From positions 1 to 44,476 of the IMG/VR virus record IMGVR_UViG_3300033145_000993: a stretch of 44,476 bases of DNA. One strand, 5' to 3'. This DNA is from a virus. The translations under genes were made by a program, and so were the position numbers. Below the pieces are notes generated by a model. The model was given only the letters and a program-made list of their open reading frames with translations, was not told where the DNA came from and did no database searches. Shown here piece after piece: positions 34,653 to 42,226 of the stretch. The first letter of the stretch is position 1, and each line of letters opens with the position of its first letter.

Positions 34653-35495
34653 TCATTTATCACCTCCCTTCGCATGCGTCTGCAGACCACTGGCAGAACG
34701 CAATATCTTACTCACACCGGCTGGAGATTCAGACAGATTGACCTCGAATGGAGTTGGAACGCCGATTGTACTTCCGAGGAATTGTTTCTGTCCATAGCCG
34801 AGTGTTCGCCACACATAGCGACTAATGCCCTTCTTATACTCATGCTGGGTTTCATAAACCTCATCGAACCAGCTTGCTATGCTCTCACGAAGGCTACCGT
34901 AGACAGCAGGATAATAGGCACTCACCCCGGTGTCCTCATTCTCCTTAAAAGTCATATGACCACAGAGGAGAATGTGGCAGGGCAGTGTGAGAAATAGCCC
35001 ATTGATTAGGCGAGACATTAGACTCATTTGTGGCATATAGTGTGCTTGGGCCGGTGCTCCAGCAAGTCCTTTCGGCACCTCCGAGCCATCTTTCTTCTTC
35101 AACCCAAGCACATGATTCATAGCAATCGTATTTGCTGTAGTTAGATCATCGAGCAGGATCGACTGGTAGGGAAAGGGCTCATCTGAGTGAGCAAGTTCCC
35201 ACAGGTCTACGATAGTTGTCCAGAGCTCATCCCAAGCACGAGGAATGATACTATATTCCGGTGTTCCTCGCACCTTTTTAACACTACTCTGCTGTTCAAA
35301 GTGCTCAACCAGATCAAGATCTGGTGTGCCAATGAGTGCTGCTCGAGTACGAGGAGTCAGTGCAATAGCGAGCTTCTTTCCAGGAAACGTGCGAAAAGCA
35401 GTCGTTTTGCCCGTTTTACTCTCACCAAGCAGAAGCCATTTGTAGTATGTCTGATTCTTAGCACTACTTATATCTTGTTTATCTTTAAGACTCAT
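34653..35495 (-). CDS. Sak4-like recombination ATPase
   Basis: The product has 280 aa from the ATG at 35495, which has GGAGG 8 bp upstream; a TTG five codons earlier overlaps that site. It is a RecA-fold ATPase with Walker A GESKTGKTT (24-32) and Walker B-type ILLDDLT (113-119). This family of small phage RecA-like proteins promotes single-strand annealing or exchange. With the nearby Cas4-like nuclease and SSB-like gene it forms a recombination module. Length fits the family. Confidence 0.75.
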   Translation of the reverse strand: MSLKDKQDISSAKNQTYYKWLLLGESKTGKTTAFRTFPGKKLAIALTPRTRAALIGTPDLDLVEHFEQQSSVKKVRGTPEYSIIPRAWDELWTTIVDLWELAHSDEPFPYQSILLDDLTTANTIAMNHVLGLKKKDGSEVPKGLAGAPAQAHYMPQMSLMSRLINGLFLTLPCHILLCGHMTFKENEDTGVSAYYPAVYGSLRESIASWFDEVYETQHEYKKGISRYVWRTLGYGQKQFLGSTIGVPTPFEVNLSESPAGVSKILRSASGLQTHAKGGDK

Positions 35496-35524
35496 TTTCT
35501 TTGCCTCCAATCATATGAGCTGTA

Positions 35525-35731
35525 TTATAGTGCATTTTCATCAAGCTTATGATCTCCGCACCAGTCTGTTTCAAATACAACCGGGTAGCCATTCATAGTA
35601 GGTGCATGCCGTCGACACCGTCCGATAGGTGCTATATTTTTACTACCCTCTAATTTAGCCTTTTGAACATACCATAGACAAGTAGCACATCTCACACTTC
35701 TACTTCTGTGTTTCCAAGGATCCTTATTCAT
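35525..35731 (-). CDS. Small zinc-binding protein (CxxC...C...C)
   Basis: The product has 68 aa from the ATG at 35731 after TTGGAGG; a longer frame would include repeat copy 8. CATC (15-18) and later GRCRRHAPT and DWCGDH (about 37-60) give four cysteines plus histidines, a zinc site. This layout, ending VVFETDWCGDH, is familiar from small hypothetical proteins of phages and prophages. Role unknown. It lies between the nuclease and the ATPase. Confidence 0.7.
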   Translation of the reverse strand: MNKDPWKHRSRSVRCATCLWYVQKAKLEGSKNIAPIGRCRRHAPTMNGYPVVFETDWCGDHKLDENAL

Positions 35732-35752
35732 ACTATTACCTCCAATTGTTGT

Positions 35753-35783
35753 GAGATGGTGTTCAAAATTTGAACGTCTTCTC
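35753..35783. repeat. 31-bp palindromic repeat, copy 8
   Basis: The left arm is GAGATGGT, the core GTTCAAAATTTGAAC and the right arm GTCTTCTC (mismatched). It lies 8 bp after the stop of the Cas4-like gene and just before AATTGGAGG and the start at 35731 on the minus strand. Confidence 0.92.
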
Positions 35784-35791
35784 ATTAATCA

Positions 35792-36736
35792 TCATGCCTC
35801 ACCAGCCCGCTTCCAGGGCTCCCAAGGCTCATCTGTCTCAACTATTCCCACATAGCGACGAATGTCTATCTCGCTTAGCTCTACTGGCGAACGACAGATG
35901 CCTCGGAAAAGGCAGGGTGTCCTTCCTGGACCACCAGAGCAACTCGTTGCATGGGTCATTCCGATTTGCGGCCAGTTCCAGTCATTCCAGCTCCGCTCGA
36001 AGTGTTCGAGATCGAAAAGGAAGTCTTCCTGGAATTTCTCAAGCTGCCAGGGGAGCTTTTTGATTAGTTCTCGATCAAACTCAGGATAACGCCATTTGCT
36101 CCGAGGACCCTTGATCTGCTTAGTGATCATGTTGATCATTGCTCCGTAGATTTGTTCCCTCGGTAGTGTTTGGTGCAAATACCAGACGTAGCCGGTTATC
36201 TGCGTAGCGAAATGCCACTGCTCTCGATAGTTGGGAATCAGATAGCTCCCTGTTGTCTTATGCTCGAGTGCGAAGATGCCCTTTCCTGGCCAAGATACGT
36301 AGCCGTCCATTGCTCCAGCAAGTTCCCATTTGCTCGAGAGTGGCCAGATCCAGCCAGCTTCTGCTCCATGAGGAATGAATTGCCAATCCTCAGATGGGCC
36401 ATAGTGTTCCGCATAGCGACTCATTTTACTTTCAAGATTGGCGAGAGTATCTGTAGGCGGCTTGTCCATGGCTCCTTCATCTTGCCACAGTCTGCGTGCC
36501 TGACCAATAGCGGATGCTTCTCGGAGGAGAGGATCTGCTACAGACGACGTGTGCCACGTAAGAAGAGCCTGGTGAAAGGCTCTGCCCCAGGTGAAATAGA
36601 TCGGGAGTTCGCTCTTCTCATATGTGAAGCGGCGCAGGAAGAAATAGAGCTTCCTTGGGCACTCGACGTAGAGCGTTCGCATAGTATTATCCCATATGCG
36701 AGGTGGTTCCATGCGACGTAGTTCATGATCCTGCAT
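35792..36736 (-). CDS. PD-(D/E)XK nuclease, Cas4/RecB-like with four cysteines
   Basis: The product has 314 aa. The nuclease core is visible as H55, D144 (in LAGAMDGYV) and E158-x-K160 (in ALEHKTTG), the D-ExK triad of RecB/Cas4-type exonucleases. Four cysteines, C26 near the N-terminus and C266, C275, C281 near the end, match the spacing that holds an iron-sulphur cluster in Cas4 and AddB. It would resect DNA ends for recombination, next to the Sak4-like ATPase. AAAGGAG lies about 11 bp before the ATG. The 188-bp gap upstream may hold its promoter. Confidence 0.85.
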   Translation of the reverse strand: MQDHELRRMEPPRIWDNTMRTLYVECPRKLYFFLRRFTYEKSELPIYFTWGRAFHQALLTWHTSSVADPLLREASAIGQARRLWQDEGAMDKPPTDTLANLESKMSRYAEHYGPSEDWQFIPHGAEAGWIWPLSSKWELAGAMDGYVSWPGKGIFALEHKTTGSYLIPNYREQWHFATQITGYVWYLHQTLPREQIYGAMINMITKQIKGPRSKWRYPEFDRELIKKLPWQLEKFQEDFLFDLEHFERSWNDWNWPQIGMTHATSCSGGPGRTPCLFRGICRSPVELSEIDIRRYVGIVETDEPWEPWKRAGEA

Positions 36737-36924
36737 GATTAGATGTCTCCTTTGTGTTATGCTATATTACGCATTTGCCCAAATTTGAACGATCTTTTGC
36801 CATACGTACGGATATATGCGTTTGCGAATTGCGTTCGAATATGGGCACCTGACGGCGCCTGGTGACATATTCCGCCCACGCCACGGGGTCAAATTCAACC
36901 AATTCGAACCAATTTATGATAGTA
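36737..36924 (-). promoter_or_regulatory. Intergenic region before the nuclease gene
   Basis: The 188-bp gap contains TTGACC followed after 17 bp by TATGTC on the minus strand (about 36866-36894), a weak promoter match, and a half palindrome AAATTTGAACGATCTT (36781-36796) related to the genome-wide repeat. It also has TTGGTTCGAATTGGTTGAA, a near-tandem repeat. Promoter function is a guess. Confidence 0.35.
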
Positions 36925-37125
36925 TTAATCATCTTTAAGTAGTCTCAATCGCATTTCTCGCTTACCTATAGCACGAATACTAAAACGAGAATTTTTAATT
37001 TTTAATATCTCACCTTTGCAGAATATGCCTTTAATCTGCTTTCCTGTATGTCTACGTTGGCGAATTTCCTGCATCAGTTGGTCATCGTTCTCAAACTGTT
37101 TAAAATAACCTTTACCAGTATCCAT
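36925..37125 (-). CDS. Small conserved phage protein
   Basis: The product has 66 aa; AAAGGAG precedes the ATG. The C-terminal half, KGIFCKGEILKIKNSRFSIR then MRLRLL, looks like a single small beta-barrel strand set of the kind found in many short phage early proteins. One cysteine is present. It follows repeat copy 9 and precedes the 188-bp gap. Function unknown. Confidence 0.65.
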   Translation of the reverse strand: MDTGKGYFKQFENDDQLMQEIRQRRHTGKQIKGIFCKGEILKIKNSRFSIRAIGKREMRLRLLKDD

Positions 37126-37145
37126 AATAGTCTCCTTTCATTATT

Positions 37146-37176
37146 ATGAGATGGCGTTCAAATTTTGAACAGCATC
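37146..37176. repeat. 31-bp palindromic repeat, copy 9
   Basis: The left arm is GAGATGGC and the core GTTCAAATTTTGAAC. It lies 14 bp after the ligase stop and just before TAATAATGAAAGGAG and the start at 37125 on the minus strand. Confidence 0.92.
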
Positions 37177-37190
37177 TCAAATTATCATCC

Positions 37191-38057
37191 TTATTCTATA
37201 CGATAAGCGGTTGTACAGATTGGGATACCGCCTGTAGTCTTTGTCAACTCATGCTTGACGATAAGCTTCCGGCCTATTAGCTGTTTGCGAATGCTCCAAT
37301 AGTGCTGGCGCTTTGCTTTGGTGAGCTCTGGCCCGGTGCCAACCGAGAATATGTTGCCGTCTTCTCCCTGCACGGAAAATGAGCCGAGCATGCCTTCTGC
37401 CCATCCAGTGCCGGGGTTGAGTCCGACTATTGTGTAGGAATCGGGATGAGTAGGCTTGTATTTGAGCATGGTGCTTGGGCGCTTGGCCTGCTCGACTGGA
37501 TCGAGTGGACGATAGAGACCATCTGTGTGGCGAAGTATGATTCCTTCGTAGCCCTGCTTGATGTAGGCGGAACACTTCTGGAGCCAACTGGCAGACTGGA
37601 TGAGCTCGTATGGGACGATCTGGATAGAGCTTGGTAGTGTAGTAGAATGAAGGGCGCTGTCTCGGAGCATTAGTCGGAGCCACTGGGGATCAGTACTAAT
37701 GATGTCGAAGATGTGATACTGGATCTTCAGGCGATCTGGATGAGGATTAGTTGTGCGATTGAGGATGCTGTTGATCCTCTCCTGGCCGTAGTCGGGATGG
37801 TGGTAGTATAGTTCACCGTCGTACTGCTTGCGTGGGAGTTGCATAAGCGCCTGCTGGATGTGGTCGAGGAACTGGAATGGGATTCCATAGGAGGATAGGA
37901 GGATTGGGACTCCGCCAGGTGTCCAGACTGTGCGACAGCGCTGTCCTCGGAGTTTTGGTTGAGCTATACAGGTAGTGCCGATTTGACTGAGCAGGCGCTT
38001 GGTGAGCGGCTTTGCTTTCATTATACCGATCTGTGGTTTGGCTTTATTCTTAGTCAT
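37191..38057 (-). CDS. ATP-dependent DNA ligase
   Basis: The product has 288 aa. Motif I is QPKLRGQR with adenylated lysine K35; motif III YDGELY (79-84); motif IV YEGIILR (170-176); motif V LKYK (198-201). These define the nucleotidyltransferase core, followed by a short OB-fold-like C-terminus, so it is a minimal phage ligase that seals nicks in replicated DNA. Motif I has Arg where most ligases have Asp (KxDG), an oddity. The start overlaps the end of the upstream gene by 8 bp. Confidence 0.85.
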   Translation of the reverse strand: MTKNKAKPQIGIMKAKPLTKRLLSQIGTTCIAQPKLRGQRCRTVWTPGGVPILLSSYGIPFQFLDHIQQALMQLPRKQYDGELYYHHPDYGQERINSILNRTTNPHPDRLKIQYHIFDIISTDPQWLRLMLRDSALHSTTLPSSIQIVPYELIQSASWLQKCSAYIKQGYEGIILRHTDGLYRPLDPVEQAKRPSTMLKYKPTHPDSYTIVGLNPGTGWAEGMLGSFSVQGEDGNIFSVGTGPELTKAKRQHYWSIRKQLIGRKLIVKHELTKTTGGIPICTTAYRIE

Positions 38058-38280
38058 TATTCGATTCCTCTCGATAATATGGACAGTATAGACAGATGAA
38101 GCTCTCCCAATGTTGGAGTGCGGCTATGCTCAGGCAGCTGTTGTAGTGCGAGCAGTGCAAATGGCGGAGGCTCGTTACTTCATGCAGATGGAGAAGTCGA
38201 TTGAGCGGTAATGGCTGTGCCGCTGCAGGAAGATGCTGGGCTATGCTCAGTGCTATAGGATTATCCGTTTGGAGTTTCAT
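38050..38280 (-). CDS. Small Cys/His-rich protein
   Basis: The product has 76 aa. The second half has C43, C49, C63 and C66 (in ICLYC) with several histidines, a possible zinc site. It overlaps the ligase start by 8 bp, and AGGAAC precedes its own ATG. No family is recognised. Compactness of this gene string supports it as real. Confidence 0.55.
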   Translation of the reverse strand: MKLQTDNPIALSIAQHLPAAAQPLPLNRLLHLHEVTSLRHLHCSHYNSCLSIAALQHWESFICLYCPYYREESNND

Positions 38281-38292
38281 CTGTGCTTGTTC

Positions 38293-38697
38293 CTATTGCT
38301 TCTTGTGCCATTCTCGATAGATGATGATCTGCTCCGCCGGCTCCTTGCAGTATTTGCGAATGATGCTGAGTGCGAGATCATCATCAACTACGTCGAGCAG
38401 ATGGTCTATGACAAATTGCTCAGCACTGGTTGTATCTTGGTGGACGATGGCACTGTCTGCGTTTCGACGAACTACCTGGAAGCGGTCTGGACTCAGAGTG
38501 CTAATGCGATAGAGTTCCTTCTTATTCGAGTGCTTTGGACTGAGCCAGGCGTAGAGAAGGTAGCGCCTGTATTCCAGTGCTCGCTTGTCTTTGTGTTCTA
38601 TGGTGAGAGACTGGCCTGGTTCCAGTGCCTCAACTGCGCTAATCATCTCGTTTAGTATGAGCTGTTGCTCGGGTCGGAATTCGTTCGGATAGGTCAT
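38293..38697 (-). CDS. Hypothetical early protein
   Basis: The product has 134 aa from the ATG at 38697 after AAAGGAG; a frame from 38727 lacks a site. It is helical and acidic, with DHLLDVVDDDLALSIIRKYC near residues 98-117. No family is recognised. It lies two genes upstream of the ligase in the same direction. Confidence 0.65.
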   Translation of the reverse strand: MTYPNEFRPEQQLILNEMISAVEALEPGQSLTIEHKDKRALEYRRYLLYAWLSPKHSNKKELYRISTLSPDRFQVVRRNADSAIVHQDTTSAEQFVIDHLLDVVDDDLALSIIRKYCKEPAEQIIIYREWHKKQ

Positions 38698-38769
38698 GTT
38701 TGCTCCTTTCACTATCATAATTGCCATTGTATCATATTAGGTGTGTTGGTGCAAGGGTTTCTCAAATAA

Positions 38770-38985
38770 TCATGTCTTAGCCATGTGTTCCTCCAGCTCC
38801 CGCTCGTATTGTCTGATTTCTTCTGGAGTATAGATCCGTACGGGGCCTCGGCGACTCGCTCTGGATACGAATGTGCCTGCTCTCATGTGTCGGAAGAGGA
38901 GCTTGCGCTTTTGTCTCGCCTGTGCGTCTTCGAGGATCTGATAGGTGTTGTTGACTCGTAGTTCGTATTGTTTCTTATCCATCAT
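38770..38985 (-). CDS. Small basic protein
   Basis: The product has 71 aa from the ATG at 38985 after GGGGGA (a second ATG follows directly). It is strongly basic in the middle (RQKRKLLFRHMRAGTFVSRA) with an acidic helical end. It overlaps the preceding gene by 11 bp. A nucleic-acid-binding role is possible; no family is recognised. Confidence 0.6.
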   Translation of the reverse strand: MMDKKQYELRVNNTYQILEDAQARQKRKLLFRHMRAGTFVSRASRRGPVRIYTPEEIRQYERELEEHMAKT

Positions 38986-39271
38986 GAGTCCCCCATAAGT
39001 CATATAGATCTAAGTATTCTAAAAAGGCTTTCTGCAAAATTGCTGAGCCTATATTCTCAGTAGGAAAAGCCATAAAGAAACTATAAGCACTCGGCATATT
39101 CATGATATAGATCTTTATACCAAGTATCTCGTCAAGTTCTGCAAGTTCTTCATAGCTCTTTGCTACCAGAATTGTTTCTTCAGGCCATTCGAGTCCTGTT
39201 TCTTTAATTGCAAACCTAATTGCTTCTGCAATATAATTGGCTAGTTTTGAACGTTTCTCTTTATCCATCAT
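38975..39271 (-). CDS. Hypothetical early protein
   Basis: The product has 98 aa; AGGAGG precedes the pair of ATGs (39271/39268). It is helical at the N-terminus (YIAEAIRFAIKETGLEWPEE), followed by a strand-rich middle. No family is recognised. It is tightly packed with its neighbours (10-bp gap upstream, 11-bp overlap downstream). Confidence 0.6.
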   Translation of the reverse strand: MMDKEKRSKLANYIAEAIRFAIKETGLEWPEETILVAKSYEELAELDEILGIKIYIMNMPSAYSFFMAFPTENIGSAILQKAFLEYLDLYDLWGTHDG

Positions 39272-39281
39272 GAGCCTCCTA

Positions 39282-39554
39282 TTAGTTCTTGCTTATGGGT
39301 ATCTCGATCTGGCCTGCTGGAGGTAAGCCGAGATCTGCAAGGAGCTTATTGGTCAGTATGATTTGCCACTCATCTGATAGCTGACTGATCAGGGCTCGGA
39401 TGATCTGGACGAGATCATTAGCTGCTACGTTGCTACAGTTACAAGCAACGGTTTTTGTACTAGGATTATGCACAGTAATGACGACTGCTCCTCCAGTTAT
39501 GAGCTGTATCCTATTTCCATATTTCTTTATGAGTTTCTGATTCCGATTATTCAT
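39282..39554 (-). CDS. Hypothetical early protein
   Basis: The product has 90 aa and overlaps the preceding stop by four bases (ATGA). A beta-hairpin-like start (NRIQLITGGAVVITVHN) is followed by a helix and a Pro-rich end. Two cysteines (CNC) lie near residue 38. No family is recognised. Confidence 0.6.
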   Translation of the reverse strand: MNNRNQKLIKKYGNRIQLITGGAVVITVHNPSTKTVACNCSNVAANDLVQIIRALISQLSDEWQIILTNKLLADLGLPPAGQIEIPISKN

Positions 39555-39760
39555 AGTGCTGGTTCCTCCCTTCCCTCAAGATGCCAGACGAATCCGGCTA
39601 TAGTTATCTCCTGTGGTAGATCTGCATGGCTGATGTTCGGTGGAAGGCAGATCTCACCGACTTCTGTCTCATGCTCGATATCGTCTTCGTCGTAGTAGAC
39701 GACACACACCGGATAGTCTTCCCACTCGATTGTCTGATACTTATCCCATAGTGTTTGCAT
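39551..39760 (-). CDS. Small acidic protein
   Basis: The product has 69 aa, acidic (YYDEDDIEHETEVGEICLPP, residues 22-41), which may mimic nucleic acid or bind a host protein. It overlaps both neighbours (TAATG at its start and ATGA at its end). No family is recognised. Small acidic early proteins often act as inhibitors, but nothing here proves it. Confidence 0.6.
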   Translation of the reverse strand: MQTLWDKYQTIEWEDYPVCVVYYDEDDIEHETEVGEICLPPNISHADLPQEITIAGFVWHLEGREEPAL

Positions 39761-40059
39761 TAGTCCTCCTTCCTATACTCGGGTTGGATGAGAGTCTCAT
39801 TATATCTTATGATCTCATTGAGTCGCCGGATGAGATAGGATGCTTTGTAAGTGTAACAAGGGCATCTCACAAGTTTAACTCTTGGAAAGAGCTCTTCACA
39901 TACTCGGCAAGTGGCATTCGGCCTTAATCTCTCACTTGTGCCTAATGTATAGGTTGTCCATTCTGGACAGATCTTTGAAACACCTGTCTTTCTTAGATCT
40001 TTCTTAATAGCTTCGAGTCGTTCTATGCCCTTAGCGCTTAGTGATATTGTCCTTCTCAT
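39760..40059 (-). CDS. Zinc protein, paralogue A of a three-gene family
   Basis: The product has 99 aa from the ATG at 40059 after AAAGGAG; a longer frame is a shadow. The N-terminal helix MRRTISLSAKGIERLEAIKK and then CP.W, CRVC, LFPR, CPC and YKASYLIRRLNEIIRYN form the same pattern as paralogues B (40346-40618) and C (40943-41230). The cysteines (CP, CxxC, CPC) probably hold zinc. The family is not recognised. Its triplication in one genome suggests related but specialised roles. Confidence 0.75.
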   Translation of the reverse strand: MRRTISLSAKGIERLEAIKKDLRKTGVSKICPEWTTYTLGTSERLRPNATCRVCEELFPRVKLVRCPCYTYKASYLIRRLNEIIRYNETLIQPEYRKED

Positions 40060-40349
40060 TCCACTGCTCCTTTCAGCCGCTTTGCATACTCGGCATGTTG
40101 CCGGGCAATAGCTGCTTTGCGCTTTCCTACTCGACGAAGATGCTCGAGCTCTGTAGGACTGAGCTGTTTGATGAGTTGATCTGTGAGAGCTTTGCGTTCT
40201 GCCTCGAGTTCCGCTCGGCGTACGTTGTGCAATGCTCGCTGTAAGCGAGCACAATGCTGCTCTGTCGTTCGCATAGCTTGGCGGAGTTCTTCGAGCTTAT
40301 GCCGCTCTCTATCGAGTGCAATTTTGATCTGAGATGATTTTAGTCTCAT
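40056..40349 (-). CDS. Coiled-coil protein between zinc paralogues A and B
   Basis: The product has 97 aa. Almost the entire length is a charged helix (RERHKLEELRQAMRTTEQHC... and RAELEAERKALTDQL), a likely coiled coil. It overlaps both zinc-paralogue genes by four bases (ATGA at both ends), so it is co-translated with them. It may be a dimerising partner. No family is recognised. Confidence 0.65.
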   Translation of the reverse strand: MRLKSSQIKIALDRERHKLEELRQAMRTTEQHCARLQRALHNVRRAELEAERKALTDQLIKQLSPTELEHLRRVGKRKAAIARQHAEYAKRLKGAVE

Positions 40350-40618
40350 GATTCCTCCTTCTTATTATATCTTATGATCTCGTTCAGGCGTTTGATGAGG
40401 TATGATGATCTATAGTTATGACATGGACATCCTTTACGTGCAATTATTTTTGGAAAGAGTTGTTTGCAGATAGCACAATCTTTGCGTGAACCACAGCTTT
40501 TGAAAGCATGAAGACGCCAGTCAGGACATTTGAATGATCTGCCATCTTTTCGTAGATCTGCTTTGATTAACTGGAGCCTCTTGATTCCTTGTCTATCGAG
40601 TTTTATTACTCTTTTCAT
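40346..40618 (-). CDS. Zinc protein, paralogue B of a three-gene family
   Basis: The product has 90 aa from the ATG at 40618 after AGAAGGAG, inside the end of the upstream gene. It shares with A and C the start MKRVIKLDRQGIKRLQLIKA and the CPDW, CAICKQLFP, CPCH and SSYLIKRLNEIIRYN blocks. The central loop is shorter than in C. It is the shortest of the three. Function unknown. Confidence 0.75.
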   Translation of the reverse strand: MKRVIKLDRQGIKRLQLIKADLRKDGRSFKCPDWRLHAFKSCGSRKDCAICKQLFPKIIARKGCPCHNYRSSYLIKRLNEIIRYNKKEES

Positions 40619-40946
40619 ATTCCTTCTCCTTCTGCAAATATTCAATACAAAACTCCTTAACATCTGCCCACTGGACATAGCAGGCTGGCCAGCTGTTGAT
40701 AGTGCCGGCGCAGATACAGAACTCGCCCTGCTTATCGTCCATAGGTAAGAGCTTATACAGATAATATGCCTCGTGCCCAGTCGGGCCGCCTATGAAACGG
40801 AGAATAGTGCTACCATGCAGATTTCGGGTAATCTCTACTTCAAGCATTCGTTCAAACTCTTGCTTGGTGTGGTCTGTATAGGCTTGGAGCTTCTCACTCC
40901 AGACGCCCTTTTCAACTATCCATCTGCTGTTGATCTGTGCTTTCAT
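40593..40946 (-). CDS. Hypothetical protein between zinc paralogues B and C
   Basis: The product has 117 aa and overlaps paralogue C by four bases (ATGA). It is mixed alpha/beta (LEVEITRNLHGSTILRFIGG... then EFCICAG), ending in a Lys/Glu helix. It overlaps paralogue B by 26 bp. No family is recognised. Confidence 0.6.
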   Translation of the reverse strand: MKAQINSRWIVEKGVWSEKLQAYTDHTKQEFERMLEVEITRNLHGSTILRFIGGPTGHEAYYLYKLLPMDDKQGEFCICAGTINSWPACYVQWADVKEFCIEYLQKEKEYEKSNKTR

Positions 40947-41230
40947 GCTGATTTCCTTTCATTATAGTTAATTATTTCGCTCAATCTGCGAATAAGATAT
41001 GATGCTTTGTAAGCGTGGCAAGGGCATCGACCAGATATGTATTTTTCACTAAAGCGCACACGAGGAAAAAGTTGTTTACAAATAGTACAACTTAGTTTGC
41101 TTGAGTCTTCATTCAAGGAATAAGAAGCCCAACTGGGACATCTTACTGATTTTCCATTCTTTTGTAGATCAATCTTAATATCTTCCAGTTGTTGAACTCC
41201 TTTATTAGCTAAAGATATTATTCTTCTCAT
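40943..41230 (-). CDS. Zinc protein, paralogue C of a three-gene family
   Basis: The product has 95 aa and overlaps the preceding stop by four bases (ATGA). It has the family pattern: MRRIISLANKGVQQLEDIK, CPSW, CTICKQLFPRV, CPCH and YKASYLIRRLSEIINYN. The loop before CPCH is longer than in A or B. Together the three genes show tandem duplication with divergence, with other genes lying between them. Confidence 0.75.
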   Translation of the reverse strand: MRRIISLANKGVQQLEDIKIDLQKNGKSVRCPSWASYSLNEDSSKLSCTICKQLFPRVRFSEKYISGRCPCHAYKASYLIRRLSEIINYNERKSA

Positions 41231-41427
41231 TTTGGAAATCCCTCCTTAGCCATAACGCTATCAAAGTTAGATGTGATAGGAACTCGAGTCTGTGTGCAGA
41301 CTCGCTCATATGCCGCTTGATATAGGTCTGCTTGTTCTCGCCAGTAGCGGAGTTCTGTAGAAATCTGAGCATTGGCAATCATTAGGCAGACAATTGTGAT
41401 GAATAGTAAGATGATAGCGTATTTCAT
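41227..41427 (-). CDS. Small membrane protein
   Basis: The product has 66 aa. Residues 2-20 (KYAIILLFITIVCLMIANA) form one membrane helix or a signal peptide, followed by a charged helix with one cysteine. It overlaps both neighbours by four bases (ATGA). It could be an inner-membrane accessory or an exported early protein. No lipobox is seen. Confidence 0.65.
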   Translation of the reverse strand: MKYAIILLFITIVCLMIANAQISTELRYWREQADLYQAAYERVCTQTRVPITSNFDSVMAKEGFPK

Positions 41428-41552
41428 AGCTGGCTCCTCATGATAATGAGTAAGTTGATGATCATGACTATGAGGAACAAGTCCTCAATGAGTTCTGCTT
41501 TGATTTCTGAGAACAAATCTCGGAAATATTGTCTGACGACTAGGTTGATCAT
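41424..41552 (-). CDS. Tiny membrane protein, 42 aa
   Basis: The ATG at 41552 follows AAAGGAGGAATT, and the stop overlaps the next gene (ATGA). The N-terminus is polar (FRDLFSEIKAELIED), and the C-terminus is a hydrophobic stretch LFLIVMIINLLIIM, a likely membrane anchor. Ribosome binding site and coupled stop support it despite its length. It forms a membrane pair with the downstream 66-aa protein. Function unknown. Confidence 0.6.
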   Translation of the reverse strand: MINLVVRQYFRDLFSEIKAELIEDLFLIVMIINLLIIMRSQL

Positions 41553-41603
41553 AATTCCTCCTTTGGTAGTTCTTTAGGAAGTGTTGTTCTAAAATAAGCT
41601 CAA

Positions 41604-41723
41604 TCATTTCGAATCTAAGCCATGCCATTTTGAGTTCATACGCCACAAGCCTCGGGCTGCATATAACTGATTGAAAGTTAGTTCGTTAAGAGCTTGTTCA
41701 ATATCTGTTAAAGCATCTATCAT
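41604..41723 (-). CDS. Tiny hypothetical protein, 39 aa
   Basis: The ATG at 41723 overlaps the stop of the upstream gene (ATGA). The peptide is helical at the start (ALTDIEQALNELTFNQ) and ends HGLDSK. A 51-bp gap follows, which can itself be read as a short frame in another register (MIELILEQHF), so a frameshifted or second tiny gene cannot be excluded. The translational coupling is the only strong support. Confidence 0.45.
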   Translation of the reverse strand: MIDALTDIEQALNELTFNQLYAARGLWRMNSKWHGLDSK

Positions 41724-41971
41724 AATGGCAGTGTAATTATATCTCTATTGTTAATTGTTCGTCTAAGCTCCATGCTAAGTCTTTTCGTCAATCCCCAGCA
41801 AGGAATAAGCCATTTAGTACCTATTACTGGAAATTTATCTGAGACACCCGGTCTCAGATTTTCTTTTCTTAACCTTTCCCAAGTTGTTTTTCCTATACCA
41901 TTGATTCGATCTCCCTTAAGCTGGTCCTTAAGCATCCAAACTGGTTTGAGATAATACTTAGGCTTGCTCAT
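41720..41971 (-). CDS. Small DNA-binding-like protein
   Basis: The product has 83 aa; GAAAGGAG precedes the ATG. The stretch RINGIGKTTWERLRKENLRP, followed by DKFPVIGTKWLIPCW, resembles a winged-helix excisionase or AlpA-type domain: a helix-turn-helix then a beta wing with a Lys-Trp. It may regulate early genes. The assignment is by pattern only. Confidence 0.55.
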   Translation of the reverse strand: MSKPKYYLKPVWMLKDQLKGDRINGIGKTTWERLRKENLRPGVSDKFPVIGTKWLIPCWGLTKRLSMELRRTINNRDIITLPL

Positions 41972-42010
41972 GTTTGTTTCTCCTTTCTGATAAGTTGTTG
42001 AACATAGGCA

Positions 42011-42226
42011 TTAGATAACTCCCATCAGCACAAAGCAGCTCTGTACTGTTCGTCTGCCGCATTGCAGACAGAGCACATCTCTTGCATCTGGTTCCCAATA
42101 CTCAATCATTCCGCAGTGTGTGCAGATGCAAGGAACTGCTCCCTCGTCTTGATAGGCTTCGAGAAGTTCTATTGGCTCGTCAAATCCCTCCACCTCAAGC
42201 AGTTGTTCCATTCCATAGTGGTTCAT
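42011..42226 (-). CDS. Zinc-ribbon protein
   Basis: The product has 71 aa. PCICTHCG (32-39) and LCLQCG (53-58) give two CxxC knuckles of a zinc ribbon, preceded by an acidic helix. GAGGAGG precedes the ATG, which overlaps the upstream stop. Small zinc-ribbon proteins with EYWEPDA between the knuckles are seen in many phages; role unknown. Confidence 0.7.
   Translation of the reverse strand: MNHYGMEQLLEVEGFDEPIELLEAYQDEGAVPCICTHCGMIEYWEPDARDVLCLQCGRRTVQSCFVLMGVI

Noticed and set aside
40041-40254. Long N-terminal extension of zinc paralogue A (164-aa frame)
   Set aside because: The extension is low-complexity Ser/Arg text antiparallel to the coiled-coil gene; the ATG at 40059 has a good ribosome binding site and matches its paralogues.
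41430-41640. Frame reading MIELILEQHF between the 39- and 42-aa genes
   Set aside because: Its start lacks a site and it overlaps the better-supported 42-aa gene in another register.
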